From NCBI GenBank assembly GCA_963728875.1, contig CAVSLJ010000002.1, positions 124,001-188,000 on the forward strand: a stretch of DNA of 64,000 nt, given 5' to 3'. Source of the stretch: DASUPK01 sp963728875 (GTDB lineage: Bacteria; Actinomycetota; Thermoleophilia; Solirubrobacterales; 70-9). Under the pieces are notes generated by a model. That model did no database searches. It was given only the letters and a program-made list of their open reading frames with translations, and was not told the DNA's origin. A program made the position numbers and the translations under genes. Every line of letters begins with the position of its first letter. Positions within the stretch are counted from its first letter, which is position 1. Of this stretch, positions 25,038-34,694 are shown piece after piece.

Positions 25038-27359
25038 ATGACATCGAAGATACCGACCCCACCCAATCTCGCCGCGCGCGCCGCGCGCTGGAGCACCGAT
25101 CGCTGGAAGACGGCGACCGGCGCCTGGATCGCCGTCGCCGTGGTTGCCGCCCTGATTGGTGGGATCGTCGGCACCGTCAAGCTCACCGACTCCGAGCAGG
25201 GAACCGGCGAGACCGGGCGCGGCCAGCAGATCCTTGCCGACGCCGGCTTCAACACGCCGGCCGGCGAGAGCGTGCTCGTCCAATCGCCCTCGCTGACGGC
25301 GGGCGATCCGCAGTTTCGGCGTGCGGTGACCGATGTCGTCCGCTCGCTTCATTCCCAGCGCCAGGCGACCGACGTCCGCTCGCCCTACGGGGCGGGCGGC
25401 GGCGGCCAGCTCTCCGCCGATCGCCACTCGGCGCTCGTTCTCTTCAACGTCCGCGGCGATGCGACGACCGCCTCCGATCGCGTTGAGGGCGCGCTCGACG
25501 CGATTGGACGCGTCCAGCGCTCCCACCCGGGGTTGACGATCGCTGAGTTCGGTGACGCGAGCGCCGTCCGGGCCCTGAACGACACCGTCAATCACGACTT
25601 CGCCAGCGCCGAGCAACTCACGGTGCCGATCACCTTCGCGATCCTGCTCATTGCCTTCGGCGCCTTCGTCGCCGCCGGGATTCCGGTGCTGCTGGCGTTC
25701 TCGGGGGTGCTCGGCTCGATCGGCCTGTCGGCGATCCTGAGCCACGTCTTCCACGCCTCCGACTCGACCTCGTCGGTGATCCTGCTGATGGGGATGGCGG
25801 TCGGCGTCGACTATTCGCTCTTCTACCTGAAGCGCGAGCGCGAGGAGCGCGCGCGCGGCCGTGATCCCCGCGCGGCGCTCGCGCGGGCGGCGGCGACCTC
25901 GGGGCAGGCTGTCCTGATCTCCGGTGGAACCGTCCTGATCGCGATGGCCGGGATGCTCTTCGCCGGCTCGAAGATCTTCACCTCGATCGGGATCGGGACA
26001 ATGATCGTCGTCTTCCTGGCGATGGTCGGCTCGCTGACCGTGCTGCCTGCGCTGCTGGCGAAGCTCGGCGACCGCGTCGACCGTGGCGTACTCGCGGTGA
26101 TAGGCGCCGGCGCGCGGCGGGCGCTTCGGCCGCTGGGTTGGCGGCCGGCGCCGCTCGACCGGCTGGTCAACCGGCGCACCCTCCTACAGCGGATCAAGGG
26201 CGAGCGCAGCGAGTCCCGCCTCTGGGGCTTCATCCTGCGCCCGGCGCTTCGCTTCCCGGCCGTTGCCGGGCTCGGCGCGGCGGCGCTCCTGGTCATCCTC
26301 GCCCTGCCGACGTTCGGGATGCACACGCGCCTCAGCGGAATCAGCGACCTGCCGAAGGACCTGCCGATTGTCCGCACCTACGACCGGATCCAGGCCGCCT
26401 TCCCGGGCGCTCAGACCCCGGCCCAGGTGGTGGTCAGCGCACCCGACGTCACCTCGCCGGGCGTCCGCGCCGGGATCGCAACGCTGCGCCGCCGCGCGCT
26501 CGCGAGCGGAGAGATGCAGCGGCCGATCGAGACCGTGGTCAATGCCGACCGCACCGTCGCCCGAGTCACGATCCCGCTCGCCGGCGACGGCGAGGACGCG
26601 AGGTCCGTGCACGCGCTCGAAACGCTCCGGCAGCGGCTGATCCCGGCCTCGCTCGGCAGCCTGTCACTGGTCGACACGGCAGTCACCGGCGAGACCGCCG
26701 GAACCCACGACTTCAACCAGACGAACAAGTCGCGGGCCCCAATCGTGTTCGCGTTCGTCCTCGGTTTGGCGTTCCTGCTGCTGCTGGTGATGTTCCGCTC
26801 GCTCGTCGTCGCGGCGACCGCGATCGTGCTCAACCTGCTCTCAGTGGGCGCGGCCTATGGCGTGCTGGTCTGGGTCTTCCAGGACGGCCACCTCGAGGGG
26901 CTGCTCGACTTCCGCTCCACCGGAGCGGTCGTCACCTGGCTGCCGCTGTTCCTGTTCACGGTGCTCTTCGCGCTGTCGATGGACTACCACGTCTTCATCG
27001 TCAGCCGGATCAAGGAGCTGGTCGACGGCGGGATGCCGACCCGCCAGGCGGTCGCCCGGGGGATCCACGGCACCGCGTCGACGGTGACGAGCGCGGCCGC
27101 GGTGATGGTCGCGGTGTTCGCGATCTTCGCCTCGCTGCGGACGATCGACATCAAGCAGATGGGTGTCGGCCTCGCGGTGGCGGTGCTGATTGATGCGACT
27201 GTGGTGCGTGCCGTCCTGCTGCCGGCGGTGATGTCCATGCTCGGCGAGCGCAACTGGTATCTGCCCAACTGGCTTCGCCGGCTTCCGCGGCTGAGCGATC
27301 AGCCGCGGCTCCCCGCGGCGCGCCCGGCACCCGGCGAGGCGGCTCCCGCTGTCGATTGA
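25038..27359 (+). CDS. MMPL-family RND transporter (island copy)
   Basis: 773 residues. Two halves each contain an extracytoplasmic loop followed by a bundle of about five helices. The first membrane bundle carries GMAVGVDYSLFYLKREREE and the second ALSMDYHVFIVSRIKE, the paired proton-relay D-Y motifs of MMPL proteins that export lipids or hydrophobic compounds. The ribosome site GAGAGGAG precedes the ATG. A paralogue of similar length lies at 50756 next to clpX, outside the island. A long GC hairpin terminator follows. Confidence 0.92.
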   Translation: MTSKIPTPPNLAARAARWSTDRWKTATGAWIAVAVVAALIGGIVGTVKLTDSEQGTGETGRGQQILADAGFNTPAGESVLVQSPSLTAGDPQFRRAVTDVVRSLHSQRQATDVRSPYGAGGGGQLSADRHSALVLFNVRGDATTASDRVEGALDAIGRVQRSHPGLTIAEFGDASAVRALNDTVNHDFASAEQLTVPITFAILLIAFGAFVAAGIPVLLAFSGVLGSIGLSAILSHVFHASDSTSSVILLMGMAVGVDYSLFYLKREREERARGRDPRAALARAAATSGQAVLISGGTVLIAMAGMLFAGSKIFTSIGIGTMIVVFLAMVGSLTVLPALLAKLGDRVDRGVLAVIGAGARRALRPLGWRPAPLDRLVNRRTLLQRIKGERSESRLWGFILRPALRFPAVAGLGAAALLVILALPTFGMHTRLSGISDLPKDLPIVRTYDRIQAAFPGAQTPAQVVVSAPDVTSPGVRAGIATLRRRALASGEMQRPIETVVNADRTVARVTIPLAGDGEDARSVHALETLRQRLIPASLGSLSLVDTAVTGETAGTHDFNQTNKSRAPIVFAFVLGLAFLLLLVMFRSLVVAATAIVLNLLSVGAAYGVLVWVFQDGHLEGLLDFRSTGAVVTWLPLFLFTVLFALSMDYHVFIVSRIKELVDGGMPTRQAVARGIHGTASTVTSAAAVMVAVFAIFASLRTIDIKQMGVGLAVAVLIDATVVRAVLLPAVMSMLGERNWYLPNWLRRLPRLSDQPRLPAARPAPGEAAPAVD

Positions 27360-27372
27360 GACAGCCGGCCTC

Positions 27373-27410
27373 GACGCCGGCCGGGGTGATCCCCCACCCC
27401 GGCCGGCGTC
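27373..27410 (+). terminator. Strong terminator after the MMPL gene
   Basis: A perfect 16-bp stem, 27373-27388 pairing with 27395-27410 (GACGCCGGCCGGGGTG and complement), with loop ATCCCC. Thirteen bases after the stop. No T run; very stable. Confidence 0.75.
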
Positions 27411-27436
27411 TCAATGAGTTGGCGCAGTACGTTTCC

Positions 27437-27462
27437 GAGGTGCCAAACGAGGTGCTGCCAAA
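27437..27462 (+). repeat. GAGGTGCCAAA-type direct repeats near the right island end
   Basis: GAGGTGCCAAA at 27437-27447 is followed by GAGGTGCTGCCAAA at 27449-27462. The same 11-mer, within CCGAGGTGCCAAAGT, occurs at 16962-16976 near the left end, 58 bases inside attL. Placement inside both island ends suggests arm-type sites for a recombinase; this is inference. Confidence 0.4.
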
Positions 27463-27544
27463 GTGAGCGAAAGTGAGGGGGCCTCAGCTGACCGGAAACT
27501 GCATCAGAGCAGGGGATTCAGCCTGAGAGGACCACGGTGGTTCA

Positions 27545-27589
27545 GGTTGTGGTCCAGGTGGTCGCCGGTTCGAGTCCGGTCGCTCACCC
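27545..27589 (+). repeat. attR: displaced 3' half of tRNA-His (45-bp repeat, copy 2)
   Basis: Exact copy of 16860-16904, covering the anticodon loop, 3' anticodon stem, variable region, T-arm and acceptor 3' strand. It lacks a 5' half, so it cannot make a tRNA. It is followed by a terminator that is missing after the intact tRNA-His, indicating that this is the native downstream flank. Confidence 0.9.
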
Positions 27590-27598
27590 TCTGTGAAG

Positions 27599-27618
27599 CC
27601 CCCGTAACGCGGGGGTTT
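27599..27618 (+). terminator. Former tRNA-His terminator
   Basis: CCCCCG (27599-27604), loop TAACG, CGGGGG (27610-27615), then TTT. It lies ten bases after the tRNA-His fragment and is a normal intrinsic terminator position for a tRNA gene. Confidence 0.7.
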
Positions 27619-27795
27619 CGTCGTTCCTCTCACAGCGGTTCCTCCCGCAAGCAGGCATGACTCCGTGTTCCTGCTCCGACCGAGCCGGTGGAGAACACGG
27701 ATGGCGGCGCGAACTCGAGATGCGACCGTGTCCGCGTGAACTTGATTCAAGGAGCAGGCAATGAACAGCTGCCCATTGGCGAGTAGCAGGAGACG

Positions 27796-28791
27796 ATGAA
27801 GGAGGTCTTCAGCCAGGCGCTCACCGCCACCCGCGCAACGGCCTCGGTGATGGCCCGGGACCTGCTCGGCTCTCGCGCCGAGGACCCGCTGGCCGAGCGC
27901 GACCCGCGGTTCATCCGCCAGACCCTGCCGGCCTATGGCCGCGCGGCGCAACTCTACTTCCGCCCAAAGGTGCGCGGTCTGGAGCAGATCCCGGCCGATG
28001 GGCCGGTGATTCTTGTCGGCAACCACTCGGGCGGCACGCTGATCGCCGACACCTTCGCCTTCGCCTTCGGCTTCTACAGCTACTTCGGCCCCGACCGGCT
28101 GTTCCACCAGCTCGCCCACGATCTCGTCTTCCGCGTGCCGGGTCTCGTCATGTTGCGCCGGTACGGGACGATCCCGGCCAATCACGAGAACGCGATGGCG
28201 GCGCTGGGGAAGGGCGCTGCGCTTCTGGTCTATCCGGGCGGGGACCACGAGACGTACCGCCCCTCTTGGCACTCGGGGGAAATCGATTTCGGACATCGCA
28301 GCGGCTTCGTCCGCCTCGCGCTTGCGGCTGACGTGCCGATCGTCCCCGTGGTGGCGATCGGCGGCCAGGAGACCGCCCTCTTCCTGACCCGCGGCGAGCG
28401 GCTTTCTCACCTCCTGGCCCTAGACAGGCTGTTCCGGCTGAAGGTCGTGCCGATCCAAATCGCCCCTCCCTTCGGCGTGACGGTGCTGGACCTGCCGGGC
28501 CGCATCCCGCTGCCTTCCCAGATCACGATCCAGGTCCTGCCCAGGATCGACCTGCGCCGTCGATTTGGCCCCCACCCCCACGAGGAGGCGGTCTACAACG
28601 CGGTCACGATGATGATGCAGGAGGCGCTCGACGAACTCTCGGCCGAGCGCGAGCTGCCGGTTGTCGGCACGTTCGGTTCGCGGCATGAGACCAGCGAGGT
28701 CGTCGAGGAGTTGGAGCACGGCGGTCTCGAGCGCGAGGTCGAGGCCGCGATCGAGGCTGACGAAACCAAGAAACGGGGTGGGCAGATATAG
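27796..28791 (+). CDS. PlsC-type acyltransferase (glycerolipid or wax/DAG acyltransferase-like)
   Basis: 331 residues. Motif I is VGNHSGGTLIAD (the NHxxxxD catalytic pair), motif II RYGTIPANHENA, motif III YPGGDHETYRP (glycine-rich substrate pocket) and motif IV VPIVPVVAIGGQE. This order defines the 1-acyl-glycerol-3-phosphate acyltransferase superfamily; the long N-terminus resembles the actinobacterial group annotated as lysophospholipid or diacylglycerol acyltransferases. ATG with CAGGAG ribosome site. First native gene after the island. Confidence 0.88.
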   Translation: MKEVFSQALTATRATASVMARDLLGSRAEDPLAERDPRFIRQTLPAYGRAAQLYFRPKVRGLEQIPADGPVILVGNHSGGTLIADTFAFAFGFYSYFGPDRLFHQLAHDLVFRVPGLVMLRRYGTIPANHENAMAALGKGAALLVYPGGDHETYRPSWHSGEIDFGHRSGFVRLALAADVPIVPVVAIGGQETALFLTRGERLSHLLALDRLFRLKVVPIQIAPPFGVTVLDLPGRIPLPSQITIQVLPRIDLRRRFGPHPHEEAVYNAVTMMMQEALDELSAERELPVVGTFGSRHETSEVVEELEHGGLEREVEAAIEADETKKRGGQI

Positions 28792-28817
28792 AGCCGGCCA
28801 CCTCGGGGGGCTCGGGG

Positions 28818-28845
28818 CCCCTCGAAGAACGCCGCCTTCGAGGGG
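28818..28845. terminator. Bidirectional terminator hairpin
   Basis: CCCCTCGAAG (28818-28827) pairs with CTTCGAGGGG (28836-28845), loop of eight. Placed between two convergent genes (stops at 28791 and 28864) and serving both. Confidence 0.65.
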
Positions 28846-28863
28846 TCCTGAGCCGGTTCCGGG

Positions 28864-29136
28864 CTAGGCGTCGTACTGGCCGCCGAACTCAGCGGCCTGC
28901 GGCTTGCCCTTGTGTCCGGCTTCCTGCAGGATCGGCGGGACCTCGGGATCGGAGACGAAGCTCTGAAAGCCCTCCATGTCCCAGTCGAAGACCACCCAGA
29001 CTCGGTCCTCCTCGCTGGGATCGCGGTAGACGGTCGAACCCTTCGATCCATGCTCCTTGCGCTTCTCAGCGCCCTTGGTCGAGAAGATCTCGGAGAACTG
29101 GTCGAAATCCTCGACCTGGGTCGTCAGCAGAATCAA
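28864..29136 (-). CDS. Dimeric alpha/beta-barrel (ABM/cyclase-like) protein
   Basis: 90 residues. MILLTTQVEDFDQFSEIF...STVYRDPSEEDRVWVVFDWDMEGFQSFVSDP has the beta-alpha-beta-beta pattern of small dimeric ferredoxin-like proteins related to antibiotic-biosynthesis monooxygenases. Function unknown. The start is TTG at 29136, supported by AAGGAGAG just upstream; any longer reading lacks family similarity. Divergent from the SnoaL-like gene, 99 bases apart. Confidence 0.75.
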   Translation of the reverse strand: MILLTTQVEDFDQFSEIFSTKGAEKRKEHGSKGSTVYRDPSEEDRVWVVFDWDMEGFQSFVSDPEVPPILQEAGHKGKPQAAEFGGQYDA

Positions 29137-29235
29137 TTTCTCTCCTTCGGATGAGTGCCCCCTACGGACGAGCCTATTCCGTCCTGGACACCGGTACCAA
29201 CGACTTTGTTCCTCAGAGCGGTGATACTGAGGCCG

Positions 29236-29649
29236 ATGTCGCGCGAGAACGTGGAGAGGATCAAGGCGGGATTCGAGGCGCACAACCGCGGCGACCTCGA
29301 CGCGATGGTCGAGCTCTATGACCCGGATGTGGTCTTCGAGACGTTGCTCCTCGGGACCCACCACGGCAACGAGGCGATCCGGACGATCTACGCCGAGAAC
29401 CAGAAGACCATGGCGGGTTACGACGTCGTCCCCGTCGAGTTGATCGACTCCGGGGACAAGGTGGTGGCGGTCGCTCAGACGGTGGGCGCCGGCTCCACCA
29501 GCCGGATCTCCCTGGACGATGCGTTCGCCTTCGTCTTCACGTTCAGGGGCGATCGGGTGATTCGGGAGCAGGCCTTCGCGAACAGGGAGGATGCCCTGGC
29601 GGCGGCCGGGCTGAACCAGCAGGAGGGCGGTACGGGTTTCTCCGGATGA
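29236..29649 (+). CDS. SnoaL/NTF2-like protein
   Basis: 137 residues. MSRENVERIKAGFEAHNRGDLDAMVELYDPDVVFE is the typical first half of a SnoaL-like fold, with the conserved tail GDRVIREQAFANREDALAAAG. Such proteins are small cone-shaped isomerases, hydrolases or binding proteins; the role here is unknown. Very similar starts are common in actinobacteria. 33 bases upstream of the acyl-CoA ligase gene, possibly one operon. Confidence 0.8.
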   Translation: MSRENVERIKAGFEAHNRGDLDAMVELYDPDVVFETLLLGTHHGNEAIRTIYAENQKTMAGYDVVPVELIDSGDKVVAVAQTVGAGSTSRISLDDAFAFVFTFRGDRVIREQAFANREDALAAAGLNQQEGGTGFSG

Positions 29650-29682
29650 CGGCGGCGACCGGCTCCCCTACGGTCCGGCGGG

Positions 29683-31278
29683 ATGCAGATCGACGGCGCC
29701 CGACTGGACGCACCGGCCGGACCACTCGACGACCTTCTGCGCGCCGGCCTGGAGGCCGAGCCCGACGAGGTCGCGATCATCTCGGCGGAGCGATCGCTCA
29801 CCTGGGGTGAGCTGGAGGACGCGAGCGCGGCTCTCGCCGGCGGCTACCGGCGTCTCGGCCTCGAGCCGGGCGACCGCATCGCCTCGCTCATGCCGAACCG
29901 GATCGACCTCGTCGTCCACTACCTGGCCTGCTTCAGGGCCGGGGTGATCGCGACGCCGCTCAACTACCGCTACACAGCCCGCGAGATCGACCACGCCCTC
30001 GAGCTGAGCGAGGCGCGCATCCTCCTCGCCCACGTCGAGCGGTCCGAGGACGTCGCTGCCAGCGCGATCGCCGGCGGCCTAGAGCTCGGGGCGATCGCCT
30101 ATCACGACGCCGAACCCTTGCCGACCGGCAACGACGCCGCCAGCGCACGGGAGTGGAACCACGACTTCGCCTCCCTCCTGGAGGGCGAGCCGCTGGCCGC
30201 GGAGGAGCTCGACCCCGAGGCACCGGCCGTGATCTTCTTCACCTCGGGCAGCACCGGCCCGGCGAAGGGGGTGACCCACACGCGGGAGACGCTGCGCTGG
30301 ATGATCGCCAGCGCCGCCACCGCCTTCGAGCTCAGTGCCGATGACGTCTTCCTGCCAGGGTCGTCGATGTCCCACATCGGCTCGTTCCTCTGGGCCCTCG
30401 CCACGCTCTCGGTCGGCGGCCGTGTCGTGGTGGCGCGCGCGACCGACGCGCACGAGCTGATCCCACTGCTGCGCGAGCAGAAGCCGACGATCCTGGCGAT
30501 GATCCCGGCGGCCCTCTCGGCGCTGATTCACGACCACGACCTGCGCCCGAGCGACTTCTCTTCCCTGCGGATCTGCCGCGCCGGCGCCGACAAGGTCTCG
30601 ACCGAGCTGCTCACCGAGTTCTCGGCCGAGGCCGGCTTCCCGATCGTCGAGGGCTATGGGATGACCGAGGTCGGCCTGGCGACCCTCAACCCGCCATCCG
30701 GCGAGATCAGGCAGGGCTCGATCGGGACGCCGATCTGCGGTTTCCGAATCGCCCTGCGAAGCGAGGGGGGCCAGCCGGTCGACGCCGGCGAGGTGGGCCG
30801 GATCTGGATCAACACCCGCAGCCGCATGGCCGGGTACTGGCAGGCGCCCGAGGCGACCCAGGAGGTCGTCGTGGGTGACTGGCTGGACTCAGGCGACCTC
30901 GCCCGTGCCGACGAGGACGGCTACCTCTGGTTCTTCGGCCGGAAGAAGCAGGTGATCGTGCACGACGGGTCCAACATCAGCCCGTACGAGGTGGAGGGCG
31001 CTCTGCTCGAGCACCCGGCGGTCGCGCTGGCCGGCGCCGTCGGCGTTCACGATGCGGTCCACGGGGAGAACGTCCGCGCCTACGTGACCCTGGCCGAGGG
31101 CGCGGAGCTACCCTCGCGCGCGGACCTGATCGTCTTCTGCCGCAATCGCATCGGCTACAAGGCGCCCGAGGAGATCGTCTTCCTCAAAGAGATGCCGCTC
31201 AACCCGACCGGCAAGATCGACCGCGCCGGGCTGAAGCGGATGGCGGAGGACCACCTCCACCCGCACGGGCTGAACTGA
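29683..31278 (+). CDS. Acyl-CoA synthetase/AMP-dependent ligase
   Basis: 531 residues. ATP-binding P-loop FFTSGSTGPAKGVTHT, adenylate motif YGMTEVGL, GDWLDSGDLARADEDGYLWFFGR hinge region and C-terminal PLNPTGKIDRAGLK with the catalytic lysine. All core motifs of the ANL superfamily are intact, so it should activate a carboxylic acid with ATP and transfer it to CoA. Substrate not predictable; a medium or long-chain fatty acid is likely. ATG at 29683. Confidence 0.92.
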   Translation: MQIDGARLDAPAGPLDDLLRAGLEAEPDEVAIISAERSLTWGELEDASAALAGGYRRLGLEPGDRIASLMPNRIDLVVHYLACFRAGVIATPLNYRYTAREIDHALELSEARILLAHVERSEDVAASAIAGGLELGAIAYHDAEPLPTGNDAASAREWNHDFASLLEGEPLAAEELDPEAPAVIFFTSGSTGPAKGVTHTRETLRWMIASAATAFELSADDVFLPGSSMSHIGSFLWALATLSVGGRVVVARATDAHELIPLLREQKPTILAMIPAALSALIHDHDLRPSDFSSLRICRAGADKVSTELLTEFSAEAGFPIVEGYGMTEVGLATLNPPSGEIRQGSIGTPICGFRIALRSEGGQPVDAGEVGRIWINTRSRMAGYWQAPEATQEVVVGDWLDSGDLARADEDGYLWFFGRKKQVIVHDGSNISPYEVEGALLEHPAVALAGAVGVHDAVHGENVRAYVTLAEGAELPSRADLIVFCRNRIGYKAPEEIVFLKEMPLNPTGKIDRAGLKRMAEDHLHPHGLN

Positions 31279-31281
31279 CGC

Positions 31282-32121
31282 CTACTTCGCCGATCCCTTG
31301 ACCGTGACGCTGACGGTCTGGGTGGCGGTCCCGCCCGTCTCGTCAGCGAACGCCAGGCTCACGTTCACCCGAGCCTTGCCCTTCCTCTTGATCTTCTGCT
31401 TCACCTTCTTGCTGACCCGGAAGGGGACGTCCGTGGCCTTACCGGCTGAGAGTCCTGTCGTGCCGGGCTTTGCCCCCCGGCCGGTCACGACCACTCCGTT
31501 GGCGTTGGCGGTCGCCTTTACGGTCAGCCCCCCGCCCAGCTTGGCCAAGTTCGGCGCGGAGACCCTGAGTGTGGGCGGGACAGGCGTGATTCGCAGTGCC
31601 CAGCGCTGCAGGTTCCCCTGGTTGGTGAACCCTCCGCTGTTGTCGATGGATCGGAGGGTCCACGTCCCGGACGCCGCCCTGCCGGCGAAGAAGCCGAGCG
31701 TGCGGTTTTTCGGATCGACGGGCCGAAAGGAGGTCCCGACGAGGTTCAAGCCATCGCAGCCGTGTTTCTCAGGCAGGGCGGCGGGAGCGGAGTCGGTCAG
31801 CGTGAAGCTGGCGTCGTCGGGTGAGCTGAAGCAGCCGATCTCGAACAGGTTCATCGAACTGCCGTCGGGGGCGAGAAGCTGGGCGCTCAGCTCCTGCCCG
31901 CTCGCCGGCCAGCTGTACCCGTAGTTCGTCACCTCGATCGACTGGATGGCGGTGCGGCCGGGCGGCACCGTCAGCGTGGACGGGACATTGCCGCCGTCGT
32001 TGACGAACTTCGGCACGTCCGCGCTGGTGTACAGCGCGACTCCGGCGTGGGCGCTGCTCGTGGTCGCCAGCCACATGAGCGAGACGGCCATGGCAGCGAT
32101 GACTCCCCTTACGCGCGACAT
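31282..32121 (-). CDS. Secreted protein with proprotein-convertase P-like domain
   Basis: 279 residues. A clear signal peptide (cut near SSAHAG) is followed by a jelly-roll region ending GTWTLRSIDNSGGFTNQGNLQRWALRI, the core of P (Homo B) domains that accompany subtilisin-like proteases. Here there is no protease domain. The C-terminal ~90 residues form a beta-rich, Lys-rich domain (KKVKQKIKRKGKARVNVSL) seen in many Solirubrobacterales-type exported proteins. The ribosome site AGGGGAGGT abuts the ATG. A role as surface or matrix protein is inferred. Confidence 0.8.
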   Translation of the reverse strand: MSRVRGVIAAMAVSLMWLATTSSAHAGVALYTSADVPKFVNDGGNVPSTLTVPPGRTAIQSIEVTNYGYSWPASGQELSAQLLAPDGSSMNLFEIGCFSSPDDASFTLTDSAPAALPEKHGCDGLNLVGTSFRPVDPKNRTLGFFAGRAASGTWTLRSIDNSGGFTNQGNLQRWALRITPVPPTLRVSAPNLAKLGGGLTVKATANANGVVVTGRGAKPGTTGLSAGKATDVPFRVSKKVKQKIKRKGKARVNVSLAFADETGGTATQTVSVTVKGSAK

Positions 32122-32169
32122 ACCTCCCCTTTCTCCCTGGTGATGACGGGAATCTAGCTGTCGCGGGCG

Positions 32170-33473
<1,304 letters not shown>

Positions 33474-33474
<1 letters not shown>

Positions 33475-33827
33475 CAGATGCTCACCGGGGTCACGGCGGC
33501 CTCGTCGGTCTCGCCCGTCCTGATCCGCACCACCTGCTCCAGCGCGACGACGAAGATCTTCCCGTCGCCGACCTCGCCGGTGCGAGCGCCCTCGCAGATC
33601 GCGTCGACCGCCGGCTGGACGAAGGCCTCGGACACCCCGATCTCGAAGCGAACCTTGTCGGTCACCTCGACCTTGACGGTGCTGCCGCGGTAGGTCTCGA
33701 CGCGGTCGAGCTCGCCACCGTGACCCTGCACCTTGGTCATCGAGATTCCACGGACCTGGGCGCGGTAGAGGGCCTCGAGTACGTCGTTCGCCCGCTCCGG
33801 CCGGACGATGCCGATCACCAGCTTCAT
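33474..33827 (-). CDS. glnK: Nitrogen regulatory protein PII (GlnK)
   Basis: 117 residues, trimer-forming PII fold. Conserved ATP/2-oxoglutarate loops: KIFV within TGEVGDGKIFVV, and RIRTGETDEAAV at the C-terminus. The T-loop reads ETYRGSTVKVEV; aligned with E. coli GlnB, the uridylylation site Y51 is replaced by valine while Y46 and S49 are kept. Nucleotidylylation at the usual site is therefore not possible. ATG at 33827 with ribosome site AGAGAGGTGG. Upstream gene of glnK-amt. Confidence 0.93.
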
Positions 33828-33963
33828 TGGTCCACCTCTCTCGGACGAGCCAGACAGCGCCAGCCGCTGTCGAAGGCCGAACCTAGCTACGGCGTCCGAC
33901 GGAACCCGAACGTGGATAGGCTGACCGCTGGCGTCACGGTGGGACGACCGACAGGAGGAAGAG

Positions 33964-34689
33964 ATGAAGGCAAGGAAGCCAGGCTGGCTTCGGAACGGCG
34001 GAATCCTCGTTGGCCTGCTGAGCGCAACAGCGTTGCTCGTTCTGCCGGGCACGGCTGCGGCTGCGGGGCCCACGGGACAGGCCCTGGTGACGATCGGCAC
34101 GCCGAACAAGGGCTACAAGAAGAAGTTCACCGGGATCTCATTGCACACGATCATCTCGACGACCTACGACTCGTATGTCGGAGCGCACTCGCCGAAGCAG
34201 ACGGTGTTCACGATCCCGAAGGACCTCAAGTACGTGAACGGCGATGTTCCGGCCTGTCCGCTGAGCTCGATTCAGGGCAAGTTCACGGCGCAGGCCCGGG
34301 CCGCCTGCCCGCAGAGCATCACGGGTGGGGGGACCGTCGAGGTGAACGGGGGTGCGATCAAGGGCACCGTGACCTTCTTCAGCGGCGGCCCGAGCACGAT
34401 CTACGTGCAGACGGACATCGGACCGGGTGCGACGAACCTGACGATCATCGGCGCGCTGTCGCCGGGGTCGCTGACGTTCACGAACATCCCGGACACCGTC
34501 GGGCTGGTCCTGACGAAGTTCGACACCACGTTCAACAAGCGAAGGACGGGCAAGAACACGTTCTACGTGATGGCTCGCTGCCGGACTGGGAGCTTGTCGA
34601 CGACCGAGACGACGACCTTCTACAGCGGCGAGGTGCTGAGCGCCTCCGCAGGCCAGAAGTGCAAGCAGATCAAGCCGAAGAAGAAATAG
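33964..34689 (+). CDS. Secreted protein of unknown function
   Basis: 241 residues. Signal peptide (LRNGGILVGLLSATALLVL, cut near AAAAG) followed by a Thr/Gly-rich, beta-type domain with paired cysteines (VPACPLSSIQG, AACPQSITGGG, ARCRTGS, QKCKQI) likely forming two disulfides. The motif CPLSSIQGKF...ACPQSITGGG recurs in exported proteins of Solirubrobacterales-type genomes as far as I know; no function is assigned. Strong ribosome site ACAGGAGGAAGAG. A TAGGCT -10-like hexamer lies at 33917-33922. Confidence 0.8.
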   Translation: MKARKPGWLRNGGILVGLLSATALLVLPGTAAAAGPTGQALVTIGTPNKGYKKKFTGISLHTIISTTYDSYVGAHSPKQTVFTIPKDLKYVNGDVPACPLSSIQGKFTAQARAACPQSITGGGTVEVNGGAIKGTVTFFSGGPSTIYVQTDIGPGATNLTIIGALSPGSLTFTNIPDTVGLVLTKFDTTFNKRRTGKNTFYVMARCRTGSLSTTETTTFYSGEVLSASAGQKCKQIKPKKK

Positions 34690-34694
34690 CCGCC

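Larger units (their letters stand above)
16860..27589. mobile_element. Genomic island in tRNA-His, without visible integrase
   Basis: Bounded by the 45-bp tRNA-His direct repeat. Cargo: SnoaL-less ECF41-like sigma factor with DHA2 MFS exporter (minus strand), then on the plus strand a PAS histidine kinase, a receiver-only protein, a NarL-type regulator, a four-GAF histidine kinase, a 77-residue protein and an MMPL transporter. No recombinase, transfer or replication gene is seen, so it is either a decayed element or a non-autonomous one moved in trans. Base composition looks like the neighbours, suggesting an origin in a related genome or long residence. Confidence 0.8.
27360..27795. other. 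436-base non-coding stretch at the right island end
   Basis: No gene is supported. It holds, in order: the MMPL terminator hairpin (27373-27410), two GAGGTGCCAAA-type repeats (27437-27462), the tRNA-His 3' fragment (27545-27589) and the hairpin with T run that follows it (27599-27618). From 27619 to 27780 I see nothing beyond a possible ribosome site (CAGGAG) for the acyltransferase at 27796. Confidence 0.7.

Noticed and set aside
27484..28410. Long minus-strand reading frame across the tRNA-His fragment and acyltransferase
   Set aside because: Its end reads PDSNRRPP, the typical artefact of translating a tRNA backwards, and the rest is the shadow of the acyltransferase gene, which has clear motifs.
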